Positions 32,070 through 43,885 of a stretch of DNA of 64,000 nt are shown here, one piece after another. The first letter of the stretch is position 1, and every line of letters starts with the position of its first letter. The position numbers and the translations under genes were made by a program. The stretch is from Moniliophthora roreri (taxonomy: Eukaryota; Basidiomycota; Agaricomycetes; Agaricales; Marasmiaceae). The notes below the pieces were generated by a model, which was given only the letters and a program-made list of their open reading frames with translations, searched no databases and was not told the origin of the DNA. The stretch covers positions 1 to 64,000 of the forward strand of contig LATX02000165.1 in the NCBI GenBank assembly GCA_001466705.2. The letters run 5' to 3'.

Positions 32070-32309
32070 GCTCATGGGGGGTGGGCGGATTGTCAATCCT
32101 CCAATACCAGCAGATTAAATGGTTTACCGTTAGCGCCGGCTCGTTTAGTCTCGTCTTCACCCTTTTATCGAAGCAGCCTTTCTTATTGCTCGAATGTCCA
32201 GTAGACCTTCAGACACATTTTGTCCTTTATATTATCGTATTATGTATATACTCAAGGTCAAGCATCCAATTGCAGTCGCCGGCCGGCTAAGGTCAATCTT
32301 TGGCGCAAA

Positions 32310-32360
32310 CTCTTCCGGAGCAAAAGTCAAGACGGGAGTTCAATGACGAGAACGGGATTC
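32310..32360. repeat. ~50-bp repeat, copy 1 (copy 2 at 35345-35405)
   Basis: Both copies share GGAGCAAAA...GTTCAATGAC-AGAA-GGGATTCGAA with about three quarters of bases identical. Copy 1 overlaps the 3' end of the methyltransferase gene. In plus sense both read REFNDxNGIR. Its nature is unknown. Confidence 0.55.
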
Positions 32361-32367
32361 GAAATCA

Positions 32368-34596
32368 TCAAAGACGGAGGTTGACCTGTGAAAATGAGGG
32401 GGTTTAAACGGTACTTGCATACTTCTAAAGATCTTACCTCGCAGGTCAGTGTGAATACATGATCTGATACACTGTGCGAGCTGAGTCCGGCCTCGGAGTA
32501 TGAAAAATAATCTACACGTCCATCCATTTAAGTTGAGATTCCAGAAAGTAGAGAACAAACAGGAAACTCACAAACCCATTTCCGCTTGAATATCTCAATA
32601 TCGACCTCTGACAAAGAAGGGTATCGAAGCTGTAGCGCGGGTTTAATGTGAGACTCAAAATTGCGTTCAAACCGGTAGCGCCATTCTCGGAGAGTGCGGG
32701 CGTAGTCTGCAACATGTTCAGCTACTCAGAAGATGTTATCAAATGGGTACATACGAGGTCCGATGTTCTCGAGTGACTCAACATTCAGACCGGCCTTGGT
32801 GCAAGCTCCGACCAATGTTGCTACTGAAGAGAGTTGGCCGCCACTAGAGTAAGTCCCACAGTTGAGCTCAAAATTGTCACGGAAAAGCGTTTTGAAAACT
32901 CACGGATAAAATCTACATCCCTAACCAGGCCATCATTTGAATACATCATAGACTAAAGGAACGAAGCCTACTTACGTGGAGTAGACTTTCCAACGTGTGT
33001 CGGGTACTGTTGACATAGTGAAGGCGTTGAAAGAGTTTTCTGTCTTCATGGCCCATGCCATCTATGTGAACCAACGTTCCATAAATTCGATTCCCACTAG
33101 AGTTCTGTTAGGCATATAGTGCTTCACATGCGGAGATGATTATAACGTACCGTGTTCCATGACGCCTATTGAAACCACAGCATCAAAGGCGTGATGAAAG
33201 CTCTTGGGCATATCGCGGTAGTCCATCAAGTGAACGGTTATGGCATGCGAAAGCCCCGCTGCCTGGATGTTCTCTTCAAGTGCGAGCCTCTGAGCTTCTG
33301 AGATTGTTATCGCATCGACTTGAGCCCCGTATTCTTTCGCAGCCTGGGAATATATACTATGAAAGAATGTCGCCTCAACCGAAGACATCGCTTACAAGTA
33401 TAGCGAAACTCCCCCAGCCACACCTGATTCAACCCCTGGATATCAGCTATTCATCGTCTCATTGCAAAAATTTGGGCTACACACCCTACATCAAGTACAC
33501 GGGAACCCTTTGTTATCCTGGCTCTCTTGGCAAGGAGATGAAGTTTTGCGAGCTGGCCGCGTTCTAGATCATCAGGGGGGTTGCTGCGCTCTTCGCATTG
33601 ACGCCTGCGCGGAGGTGCGATGAAGCGTTCCTGAAGTAAATCCCCGACACATCCGCCCGCTTCTTCGTCGAAAATAGCACAGCTATATCTGTGGGGACGA
33701 TGTGAGTCTTGCAAGGAGTGCAGAATAGTTGTTCGTTTCGTACGTCATATCCCAAGAGAGAAAGGCCGCAAAAACCTCGTTCGAAAGATCATAGTGTGCA
33801 CTTGAACGTCTTTCATCAGTATACTGAATCGACCGAGTCGTAAGAGACTTACGAGATATTACTCTTGCTGCCTAGAACTTTATTTGCAAAACGTAAATTT
33901 GATCTAGTAACAAGTGAAGATTAGTATCGTGCCAGATAAGTCCCGTTCCTCACAGACATGTAGCTCATGACACTGAAGAATGGAGACATACAGGTAGAAA
34001 GCTCAGAAATTTGCTTTCTGTTGAGGACAAAGATCTGTTTTTGGGGTCAGTAAAGTGGACGGCCACGTTAATGATGCAATAGTACGAACTTGGAAGACAT
34101 CAGTCAGCGCGGAAACTTCGATCAGACCGAGCATAAAAGCGTCTGCCAAGAGTTGAGCAAAGACAGCCGAGAATATCGCAACCGTACTGCATGCGACCTA
34201 CCTGCGAATCCAAAATCAGGGTGAAGACATAGGCGCGTCCAAACAGATTGATCCAGGATTCTGATGGTAGCCTTCAGTGGCTTAGAATATCCATCACTGG
34301 TCAGAACGTAGGGTTTTCCAAAGGTCCAGTGCTCGTCCCCACAAAGGACCTGTAGTTCTCCACGTTCAACGTTGGCCAAAGCCTTGAGTACCGTATTGCA
34401 AGCTGCCATGAGAATCAGAACGTTTGACATGCAAAGTGATGGGTATGGAACCTAGTGCTTGAATTGGTTGCCATTTGATGCTTGCTATACGGTTCTGGGT
34501 AAAGGTGAGAGCCTTTTCGAGTGTGCTGAGAAGAAATCCACGATCGGCTTTGTTGATATTTATCGTTTCGATGTATGCATTAGTCCAGGACAACAT
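32368..34596 (-). CDS. Cyclopropane-fatty-acid-synthase-like methyltransferase
   Basis: Class I SAM methyltransferase of the mycolic acid/CFA family; known members methylate unsaturated acyl chains or sphingolipid bases. Minus-strand exons read: start LSWTNAYIETININ; the N-terminal block GDEHWTFGKPYVL and PLKATIRILDQSVW; FMLGLIEVSALTDVFQ; HYDLSNEVFAAFLSWDM-T-YSCAIFDEE; SAM motif I LDVGCGWGSFAIL, split by an intron (donor after GTAGG near 33491); VDAITISEAQ; VHLMDYRDMP; IGVMEHG; near the end FKRKWIIYFSYSEAGL. Splice sites give continuous frames in the parts I traced. Two ends are possible: a last intron to stop 32368-32370, or read-through to 32327. Membrane lipid modification is inferred. Confidence 0.85.
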
Positions 34597-37084
34597 GACT
34601 GCAGATGTTGAGCATTATGTCCGCTTCGTGGGCTAATAAATACTATAGGCTCCAAAGCATAAACAAACAACTTTGGTATCGAAGAAAATACCTGAACCGA
34701 ACATGGAAGAGCGAGAATGGATGATCCGGTGTCTTTGAGTATATATGACTTTGGGTAGGTTTGTCACTGGCCCGAACAGAATCAGAAAATTCTGACGTAC
34801 TATGTACATGGAGCTGTCATCTGAGAAAAAACTGCATGGAAATTCCACAGTATGCAAATAGCCCTTTGCCCTAATTACCCAACCCTCTGCCCTCACTGTT
34901 TCCATATTCTCTGTCCTAACACTATGTCGGACCCAAATACCCAACTTCTCTGGTACTTAGTTTAGTCCGTGATCCTGGTTCTAGCGGTGATTGTATATTA
35001 GCTGAGCGTGAAAGAATAACTTGGGTGTCAAAGCGTACCTGATTGTCTTCTGAAAGAGCAGCATCGCTGCAAGTCAAAAACTTGATTAGGCAGAAACGAA
35101 AATGCACGACACGCACCTGAGTTCCATAATCCTACAGACCCAATCCAAAATCTACTTCGGTGAATGTCTTATGCATTGGGAATAAGTGAGCTGAAAGGTA
35201 GGGCGAACAGAGAGTTGGGCCACTGAAGGTTCGAGGGAGATGGTGGTTAGAAGGAAAGAGAATTGGCGCGGGTAGCCTGGGAAAAGAGCATTTACGCACG
35301 AACCTGCATCTTGATAACGACGAGAAGTGATGCGACCCACTACAGTAGATCTTCTGGAGCAAAACTTAGGACGTGAATTCAATGACAAGAATGGGATTCG
35401 AACTGTCTGGCGGATACGGCTGGGCTCTGGTGCGTTCATACTCTCCGTCTGCATCATCCTGAAGCTAACGTTCTACAGTCAACTCGATAACGAACTACCC
35501 AAACACAGTTCTCGGCCAGTACAAGGATTGGGGAAGCTATTCCCCTCGGGCTGTCGGCATGCCAGCGCATCGAACTCTCAGAGGCATCATGTTGGAAACG
35601 GGGATTCAGGTTCCCAAGCTGAAGGTGTTGGTTGAGATCGTGACATGGCTGGGGCGTACACTGAGGGAGAAAAAGGGACAAAAGGTGCGCTAACGCACTC
35701 GTATAAGTCATTTTTCGAGTTTTGATGTGGTCAGTTCTTATGCATAACGCTCGCTCAAAGACACCTCGCAAGGCGAAGCCCTTGACTGCCCGATTCTACT
35801 CTGGGTATCGCAGCAAGATAACATTTTGCAGAAGATATAACGCTGATTCCAGTTCTCTTTAGATCACCGGCGATACAGTTCATATCACCAACTTCCAAGG
35901 GCGCGTCGAGTTTCCAGTGTATTCGTGCGTTCATGGGCTTCGTATACGTTATTCTTGAGCTAACACCACCCACACTTTCGGCTGCAGAAAATGCAGCCAT
36001 GTCCTCTGTCCTAACAGTGTTTTCTTTTTACAGATGCCGACACAGTTCAGGAAGGTGGCGCTTGCTCTGGGGTACCTCAAATATGTTCTCCCCCCTCCTC
36101 CATGTTATCTTTCACTCGTAGGGTTTATGATGGCCATCCTGCTTAGCTAGGGAATTTACGAGACGCCTCCAGCTTACTACCAGTGACTGCTAACACGACT
36201 CGGAGAATGAGATAAGTCTTTGTCGGCCTATCCCTCATCCCATTGAAAACGCAACCTTCCTGAAGTATCTGAACACAAAGCTTGGCAAGGGGTTAGAAAC
36301 AATTGGGGAGATAGTACGTTCTACTCCTTCTCAGGCTGTCAATATACTCATTTGAACCATAGACATATATCTCACTACTGTCAATTGGAAACGGACGTCA
36401 AGGAAAACCCCGTTTCGCATCGGGCTTTCAACAGTCAAGAGCGCTATATAGAAAATAGGTCATAGTTGGGGAGAAGACTAAGGAAAAGTGCGTTAATGGA
36501 CTTGTATTCATCGTTATCAAGCTAACAGGTTTCTTTTCTGATGTAGCTAGTTTTTACGCTTGCTCATGGATACCTCAACGTGGAAGCTTCTCAATGCCTG
36601 ACCCCGATTTTCTTGATATCGCAGCAACATAATCTTCTGCTGCGGAAGGAATGGCGCTATAACGATTTCTCTTGGAGTACCTCACACGACGCTGTATCGT
36701 GCACCATAAGCTGATTTGGAGTGCATACCTATTACCAACCCAATGCAGGCAGAAGACGGGTGTTGCTGCGGTGGTGGGTATGTCTGTGTCCTGGACTGTT
36801 GAACATGCACCAACTCGTCTAGCCTGGTCATGAATATATCCCATTCTGTGACTACATCCAGTAGTATTCATATTGCGTTCCCCCAAAGTCAGCACTCGGA
36901 TCCCCCACACATTGCTCGCATACCAAAGGAATGCTGTGCCACAAATGACGAAGCTTGCCGCTTCGGCCCTCCGGTACCCTTCTTTTATCCGAGGTAGACA
37001 TTGACATCGTCGATTGAAAACAGGATGCCTAGATCGAAGCGCTTGCGATGAATGAAAAGCAGCTGGACGCGAGTGTATAGGTGT
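34597..37084. other. Interval with decayed, partly duplicated coding debris
   Basis: 35345-35405 repeats 32310-32360. Around 35480-35690 (plus) a splice-bounded stretch reads YPNTVLGQYKDWGSYSPRAV and, further on, GIMLETGIQVPKLKVLVEIV, which looks like true protein sequence; the GIQVP phrase recalls FAD monooxygenases of the salicylate-hydroxylase type, but weakly. Blocks near 35790-35900 and 36570-36680 are diverged copies of each other (both with TATCGCAGCAA-ATAA). No complete gene can be built. Confidence 0.45.
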
Positions 37085-37712
37085 AGTCACTACGGACAAA
37101 GGGTTCTTTTGAGATAGTTTCCCAAAGAATTTAGTCAACTGAAAATGTTTATATAGTACAGATAGATTTGATATGAAAAAGACAGTCTTAAAATTATATG
37201 CTTTGCTTTTATACTTTTTTTGTCCAAATTTTATAAAAATTAGATTAAAAACTTGATACTTTCCTGTTAATTTTAACCAAGAGGGAATTATCAAATATTC
37301 CATTAGTCTTTAGGCACATTTAGCACAAATATTTTATATATTAAAGTTTTGTTTTTTCCTACTGTTTTGCAACTGTTTTAGGTGTACTAAATTGGCATAT
37401 GGTAATTTGATTAAGTTTTACTTCTGTTTTCCCAGAACAAAAAAATCCGGATTTTTGACCCAATTTGGTCTGGATTTCACACACTTTTGATGTACAGAAA
37501 AACACAATAACTTGGGCACATTTTAATACTATTTTCAGTGTAAATAATATAGTATATATTCCTATAATATTGCATTAAGGAAATGTTTTATTAATATAGA
37601 ATAATTTACAATAAGTTTAGAGCAAATATTGCCCAGAAGAATGTATTAGTTTTTAGCAATATTTCTCAAATATTTTAGTAATCTCCAAAAGGACCTTTTG
37701 TCCATAGTGAGT
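37085..37712. mobile_element. CACTA-like MITE with 3-bp target duplication
   Basis: The element 37088-37709 (622 bp) starts CACTACGGACAAAGGG and ends, in reverse, CACTATGGACAAAAGG. The terminal inverted repeats run about 28 bases with three mismatches and one indel. It is flanked on both sides by AGT (37085-37087 and 37710-37712). CACTA ends with a 3-bp duplication are the hallmark of the CACTA/EnSpm superfamily. The inside is extremely AT-rich (poly-T/A runs) and codes for nothing, so it is non-autonomous. Confidence 0.82.
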
Positions 37713-38338
37713 AGTAGTCACTCTATTGTTATTGGGCCCCGGGCTGATCAAAAGTTCTCGTCTAGCATTCGCTCACTCCATCGTCCTCTGCTCCACGTTC
37801 TTCGTCAACAAACATTACTATTAAGGGTCAGAATGTTCATGGCTTCGTCAATTATATCGTTTAAAGAATGAAATCTCGAATATCGCTTGATGCACACTCT
37901 GCAACCTGACTACTCGAGTTTGAACTTTGAAGGTAAGTGTCCGCTGTCTGCTGATGTCAAATCGGATATTTAACGTGTTCCTTGGTCGAGAAGCCGTATA
38001 CCGTACTGATGGTTTGGGCATCGGAAGAGATAGCCAGAGGATGAATGCGGTGTAAGCGCTTCCCTAGTCCATTTTTCGCCAACCGACGGAGTAATTTCTC
38101 TCACGAGCGTAATGCACATTGCACACCTTTTGCAAACCCTTTGTGACATGACCGTTTTCGAGACTCAAATGTTGGCCTTTGCGTTTATTGGTGCACTCGT
38201 AGACAGTGTCATTGTTATAACTCAACACGCACGAAGCAAAAGCTGGATCACAAAAGCAGGAGCTATCATTGTACAGAATAATATAGTCTTATTCAAATTA
38301 TTACTAGTACTAGGCCTGGAAGAACGGAAACGAAGTCG
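37713..38338. other. Intergenic, no gene seen
   Basis: Contains short frames only. A 96-codon plus-strand frame (38112-38402) runs antisense into the CAP gene and lacks motifs. Confidence 0.5.
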
Positions 38339-39004
38339 TCAGTATCCAGATCGGAAAGCAAGCAATGGGACTCTTACTTGGGCTTCTACGTTTGCAAAAT
38401 AATTCCCGTCGTATCCCGGGTTATAGAAACAGGCATTCATCGTGTACAGCATATCTCCTTCCAGGACGCAGGTTGCTTCACCACATCCGAGGTCTGTTGT
38501 CGACTTCCATACGATTTGCTGCCAGGGGCGGGATGCGTCGCCTGGATAAGACGCTATTCGAGCATGGGTTTGGATTAGCTCGTTGCAGGGGATAGGAAAT
38601 TTCATTAACTGAGTGAAACTCACACTTGGTCTGCTTCCAAGCATCAAAAGCCTGCTGCTTTGTATACATTCCAATGTTAACTGGACATGCCGATGAGATG
38701 GTGAAGAATGACAAGGTTGCAGTATTTGATCCAACTTACAGCCATAATTCCTACTATCCGCAGGCGGCGGATTCTCAGTACACTGCTCTGCCCATTGCTG
38801 CGCAGCATAAGCGAGGTCGCCATTCCAGGACAAAGGAGCAGCGTTATAAGAATTTCGTTCGTCGTTGTGAAGTTTAAGCCATTCTTGAATGAATTCGTCG
38901 CCGGTGCCGTCAACTCTTGCTTTGAGCTCGGGGGGAGGGGCAGCCGAGGCGAGAGATAGAACTTGAGAGAGAGAAAAGAATGCGAGGAGTGATTTGAACT
39001 GCAT
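38339..39004 (-). CDS. Short CAP/PR-1-like secreted protein
   Basis: Exons 39004-38740, 38680-38624 and 38553-38339 give 178 residues. Signal peptide (LLAFFSLSQVLSLASA), then CAP motif 1 (WLKLHNDERNSYNAAPLSWN), LAYAAQQWAEQC, AFDAWKQTK, a CAP-like QQIVWKSTTDLGCGEATC, and the end block YTMNACFYNPGYDGNYFANV. The usual GENL segment with one of the tetrad Glu residues is absent, and the His of the HFTQVVW motif is replaced (RPWQQIVW). So the metal/sterol-binding cavity may be altered. An alternative last splice at GCCCAA/GTAAGA would shorten the end. Family members bind sterols or act in host interaction; role here is inferred. Confidence 0.8.
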   Translation of the reverse strand: MQFKSLLAFFSLSQVLSLASAAPPPELKARVDGTGDEFIQEWLKLHNDERNSYNAAPLSWNGDLAYAAQQWAEQCTENPPPADSRNYGCKLDQILQPCHSSPSHRHVQLTLECIQSSRLLMLGSRPSVSFTQLMKFPIPCNELIQTHARIASYPGDASRPWQQIVWKSTTDLGCGEATCVLEGDMLYTMNACFYNPGYDGNYFANVEAQVRVPLLAFRSGY

Positions 39005-39046
39005 TGTGCAATGCGATAATGATTCTGGTAGGTTTGTCGAAAGTGG

Positions 39047-39054
39047 ATTTTATA
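39047..39054 (-). promoter_or_regulatory. TATA box of CAP gene
   Basis: TATAAAAT in minus sense, 43 bases upstream of the start codon at 39004, implying a very short leader. Confidence 0.5.
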
Positions 39055-41393
39055 TGTAGTCGGATGACGGGGGTCGGAAGGTTGAGCTGTGCCTTCATCC
39101 GCGAGCCAAGATGTCCGACGCCTCAGGGTCCAAGAAACGGAAGTAGGTGAAATTGAATTATCGACACTCATCAGTTTCATTGTGAATGTTTCCGAATCCC
39201 GATCGCTGAACTGTTTGCTTGGAGCTCACTCGAATATAGGGATATCGAATTAAACAAGTGAAGAGGCAAATTCATAAAACCAGACATGTATCATATCCAG
39301 CAGAGCATTTTATCACGTCCATCGAACAAGGAGGAAGCTATCAGAATCAAGGCAACATGGGTGAGTGACGGAATTGCCTTGCGGTCAGGTGCTCGCTCCC
39401 ACGAGAAATTTTGCCTCTCCAACGTCACCTCGCATACTCTACCGGCCTCTCATACTTAGTCAATGCCATCTCCCCAAAAAGGCTCAAGACTACCTTACAC
39501 GACAACACTGCGTGTGCATTTTGACACATGAAGACCTTGGGAGGATAAGAATTGTGAAATGAGTCGGCATATTGTATATAAAAACCTTTCGCGCGCTGTT
39601 CAGCGCTTTGATGGATTCCACCCAATAGATGCTTTGTAAATGTTGAGTATCTGTCAGGTGTAGCTATGAAACGTTATATATAGCCCCCCGATTCGAACCA
39701 ATCATTCCTGGCAATCCACAGGATCGTTCTCTTCACTCTCGCACCCCACTGAATGTCACAATGCTCGTCACCTAAAGTGTGTTTGGATTATTCACAGGAC
39801 ACCATCCGCAATCCGTCTCCGAGGCCTATCCTGTCGGTAGATCGGATTGCATCCGATCCACCAGGAGCCCTCGGATGCGAGCGGAGCAAGTATCGGCATG
39901 TAGCAAGTGCAGCGGTTTAGGGAATAGTCGAAGTACTGGCTGGTACTGATGATAGAGAAGCGACTGATCAATATTGGGATATCGAGCACTGAACTTTAGG
40001 AATGGCAAAAGTACCTTGGCACTTGCATGAGCCAGTCCCGGCGTCCCCATGACATTGCGTGTTTCTCGGGGTCAAAGGTTTAGCATTATTTGAGCTTGAA
40101 AACCTTTTTTGATCAAAGGAAAGCAGTGAAAATGAGCATTCATCGCACCACTTTGAGCTTAATGAACATGAGGAAGTGCTTTGGAGGACCTGTGGAATGA
40201 TGGAAATCTAGTGTGAAGAGTATGCCGGCGACTCGGAAGTGCCGGTTTGAATTCCGAATTCACCGCCGCCCTCCATCGCTGCAGCCTCTGCATCCACACA
40301 TGCTCCCTGTCCCGTCATGAGCCTCTCTGGAGTAATTTCGGGAAATTACTCGGGAAGCAAGAAACTAGAAGTGGTGATGATGGGGAAATAAGATGCAAGG
40401 TACGTTAACCACCGTTGGTCCATCGTACTGCTCATCAAATGCGATGATAACAGTATTTCTGAAATTTATTCGTGAAACATCGCAAACGGCTCCTGCTCAC
40501 ATTCAAACTCGCCTTATTGAACTTTCCGTACAAGGGCAAGGTTCCAGAAGCTTAACGACCACAACACATCTCGTTGCATCGCGGGTTTCCGGCGGCAGGG
40601 AGATTGGGAAGGAATTGGGCGTTGGGCTGTATTCTACGCCCTTTGTATTCTCAACTCAGAGGCTATGGTGCGTTGCACATAATAGCTATCATCGGGGATA
40701 GGCCTGATCATCTTTCTGATCTCTAAAGGATTTGCTAGCAGTCACACTGCTGTCGTCAACGAGACTCGGAACTGTGCACAGCAGCAAACTTGTGGGTCGT
40801 CTCTCCTTTGTACAATGCTATACCTCTGGCCTTACCCTGTGAGTACCTCACCTGCCGTACAAAGGTCTAGTGTCTAGTAGGCTAAGCGCTGTTACCTAGT
40901 TCTCCCTAGTTCCCGTTTTCACCGGTGACACGTCACAAACAAATCCGAAAGCTCGCCTCGTGCAAACACCCTCTTCACCCACATGGCTACTCATTATCCC
41001 AGTACGAACGATGTTCCCATGGCAACCTGGTTCATCTTCCTACATCGCAAGCTGCATTTGTCGACGTCGGGTCCATCCTAAAGGTTAACCCCAACCGGTG
41101 CTTTGCGACGCCGACATACGTTTCTGAATTCTGATCATCCTAATACACTGCCTATGCGACTTGAAGCGCTCATAACCAAGCACAACCATCATCAAACTTC
41201 TCGCCCTGCCGGATGATACGTCGCACGAAGCGGTGACGAAGCACGCTTGTTGAAAAGATCATCCGGCATGATAATCGTCACACCTTGATAAAAGCAGGAC
41301 GACCACCGATACCCCGTTCTTCACCCTTCTTTCTTCCCTTCATTTTTTTCTTTACTTTCCGAGTCTACGTTTCCTTTTACGACCTCATTTGAT
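39055..41393. other. Intergenic interval without recognised gene
   Basis: About 2.3 kb. Short frames only. Just upstream of the fungalysin ATG there is a pyrimidine-rich tract (41320-41360), a common fungal promoter feature. Confidence 0.5.
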
Positions 41394-43709
41394 ATGAGTT
41401 TCAGCAACTTCTTTTTCGTTTCTGTTCTTCTCGCCGTGCTGTGCACTTCCAACGTTTCCGCGGCCCCTTCACCGACTTGGGCGAAGCATGCTACGCATCG
41501 CAAACGAGTAGTTGGTCGAGGCCTCAATGTGGATTATTACCAGCCACGATCTCAGTTCAAGGTTTGACTTGCAAGTTTCTATCACGAAAACATATCTTGA
41601 TATTTTTATTAACAGACATATGGCGCTGGTAACGCCCTCGCTCAACCACAATCATTTGCATCAAAGGAAGGATTGACAAGCAACACCCTCACATGGATAC
41701 AGAATCAGCTCAACTTGGATAATTCGAGTGTAGCATGGCAGTCAGGATGGTCTATGGACAGCACATCGTGCGGATACGTGAAGCAGGTTCATGTGAGTGG
41801 ATATATATATTGTGGAACCGGTACTCGGAGCCTAATATCTGTTGCTATAGGACGGTGTCCCCTTCGCCAATGCAGTTGCAAACGTCATGTTCAAGGGCAA
41901 CAATGTCGTTGCTTTTGGAAATTCGTTTGTTGATACTGGTACGTTTCCATCTGTCATCTCGGATAAACACAACTTCTAAGTCTGATTGTAGCAAAGGCCA
42001 AGATCGCACCTTCAACACCAACAATCCAAACTTCAGATGCCATCTCAAAGGCCGAGGCGGCATTAGACGGAGAACATTCGGGTGTAGAGCCAACCTTGAA
42101 GTACCTGGTTCGATCTGATGGCTCAGCTTCCCTCGTACATGCTGTGCAAGTTCAGAACGAGGATGCAGGTACCTTCTATGAGGCCTATGTTGATGCGCAC
42201 AGCGGAGATGTCCTCTCAGTGACTAATTTCGTTGCCCATGCTACAGTGAGTATCTTTGGACGACAGGTGAAGCCGCAAATTATGCTGATGCCCACACCCT
42301 CCTAGTTCACCGCTCTACCGATCCAAAAGGCCACTCTCAACGATGGCCTCGAGAAGCTCGTTAATCCCGAAAACTTGGCGGCATCTCCGCTTGGTTGGAA
42401 CAATGACGGACAGCAGAACACTACCGACACTACGTGCGTCTTCCTTTTTCTCAATACATCTCATCGCTCATCTACTCCTCATAGCGGCAACAATGTCCTC
42501 GTGTTCGCCGGAGCTCAACAAGAATTCACCCAAGGCACTGTCTCCGGTGGCGATCTCACTTTCGACTTTACCTACGACCCGACCCAGGACCCAACAGATC
42601 CTAACAACGTCGATGCTGCTCGAGTCAACGCATTCGTCATTGCCAACCAGTACCATGATTTCACCTACCTTTACGGGTTCACGGAGCAGGCATTCAATTT
42701 CCAGGTCGATAACTTCGATAAAGGAGGCGTAGGCCAGGATCCTGTGTTGATGTCAGTTCAGGATCCTTCAGGGACAAACAATGCGAACTTCCTCACGCTG
42801 CCGGAGTACGTTGATTTTACTACTTCTTCAAGACGTGATGTTGATGGTGAAACAATTTGTAGTGGTCAGCCGGGACAGTGCAGGATGTTCATCTTTGATT
42901 TATTGAATGTGAGTTGATACCATCTCTTGACTGAGATGCTTTGCTGACTGCTTCTACGGCAGCCACGTCAAGATGGTGCTATGGAAAATGGGATTCCTGT
43001 TCATGAACTTACTCACGGTTTGACGAACCGTATGACTGGCGGTGGAACCGGGACGTGCCTTCAGACTCTCGAAGCTTCGGGTATGGGAGAAGGATGGTCT
43101 GATGCTGTCGCTGAGTACGTTTTTACTCTTCACTCCAACGTATAGTACAGTTCTAATCCAATTTCGCCAAACAGCTGGACCCAACAAACCAGTGCACAGA
43201 CCAAAGACTTTGTCATTGGCCAATTCACCTCTGGCAATCCTCAAGGTATCCGCACCCAACCGTACTCTGTCGACCCCACAGTCAACACCCTCAGATACTC
43301 CGATATTGGTCGTCTCCAAGAATCACACCAGATTGGTGAGGTTTGGGCCAATATCCTACACAATGTTTACGCTGCTCTCGTTGATGAGCATGGATTCTCT
43401 GCTAATGCCTTGACCGACCCTACCGGCACGGAAGGGAACGGTAAGCTTCTCTTTCTCTTTTTTCGACGATAGGAGATTGATCAACCCATTCTAGTCGTCT
43501 TCATGCACCTGCTGATCGATGCGCTTCCAATTCAGCCGTGTAACCCGACGGTTTTGGATGCGAGGGAGGCGATCGTTCAGGCCGATGTTAACCGGTTCAA
43601 TGGCGAGAACGAGTGCTTGCTAAGGAAGGTGTTTGCCAGTAGAGGATTGGGGTTGAATGCGACGCCAGACTTCCAGGATGACGATACGGTCCCGGCAAAC
43701 TGCCAGTGA
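41394..43709 (+). CDS. Fungalysin metalloprotease (M36)
   Basis: Secreted zinc endopeptidase made as a preproprotein. Nine exons close in frame: 41394-41561, 41616-41792, 41851-41938, 41992-42245, 42306-42433, 42485-42908, 42963-43114, 43175-43440, 43495-43709; 623 residues. Signal peptide FFFVSVLLAVLCTSNVSA; prodomain of the fungalysin/thermolysin type (FAHATHR..., LNVDYYQPRSQF, TWIQNQLNL); catalytic domain with ANAFVIANQYHD-like NAFVIANQYHDFTY, NGIPVHELTHGLTNRMTGG (HExxH, 43002-43016) and the third ligand Glu in MGEGWSDAVA. HQIGEVWANILHNVYAAL is also conserved. All active residues are present. Pairs with the M35, A1 and S10 proteases nearby in a secreted proteolytic set. Confidence 0.94.
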
Positions 43710-43885
43710 AGGACGAATGAGATTGTTTGACTTTCGTATTTGACAAACGATTAGACTCGGATTGGGCCTTGACGGCCAAGTGTACACATAGCTTAGGGAT
43801 CAAAGGGCTATTTGCGACATAATAACATAATGCATTCTTTCCCAATATGATCTACAGACGTGAAGACATGTTTATTCGTGAAACG

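Noticed and set aside
35385..35405. AGTTCGAATCCC on the minus strand, like a tRNA T arm
   Set aside because: Flanks are not complementary; the sequence is part of a repeat shared with 32310-32360.
36575..37303. 242-codon minus-strand frame
   Set aside because: It crosses the boundary of the CACTA MITE at 37088, so it is a chance fusion of MITE and flanking DNA.
39685..39705. GGTTCGAATC on the minus strand, like a tRNA B box
   Set aside because: The bases around the loop do not form a T stem, and no A box or acceptor stem is found.
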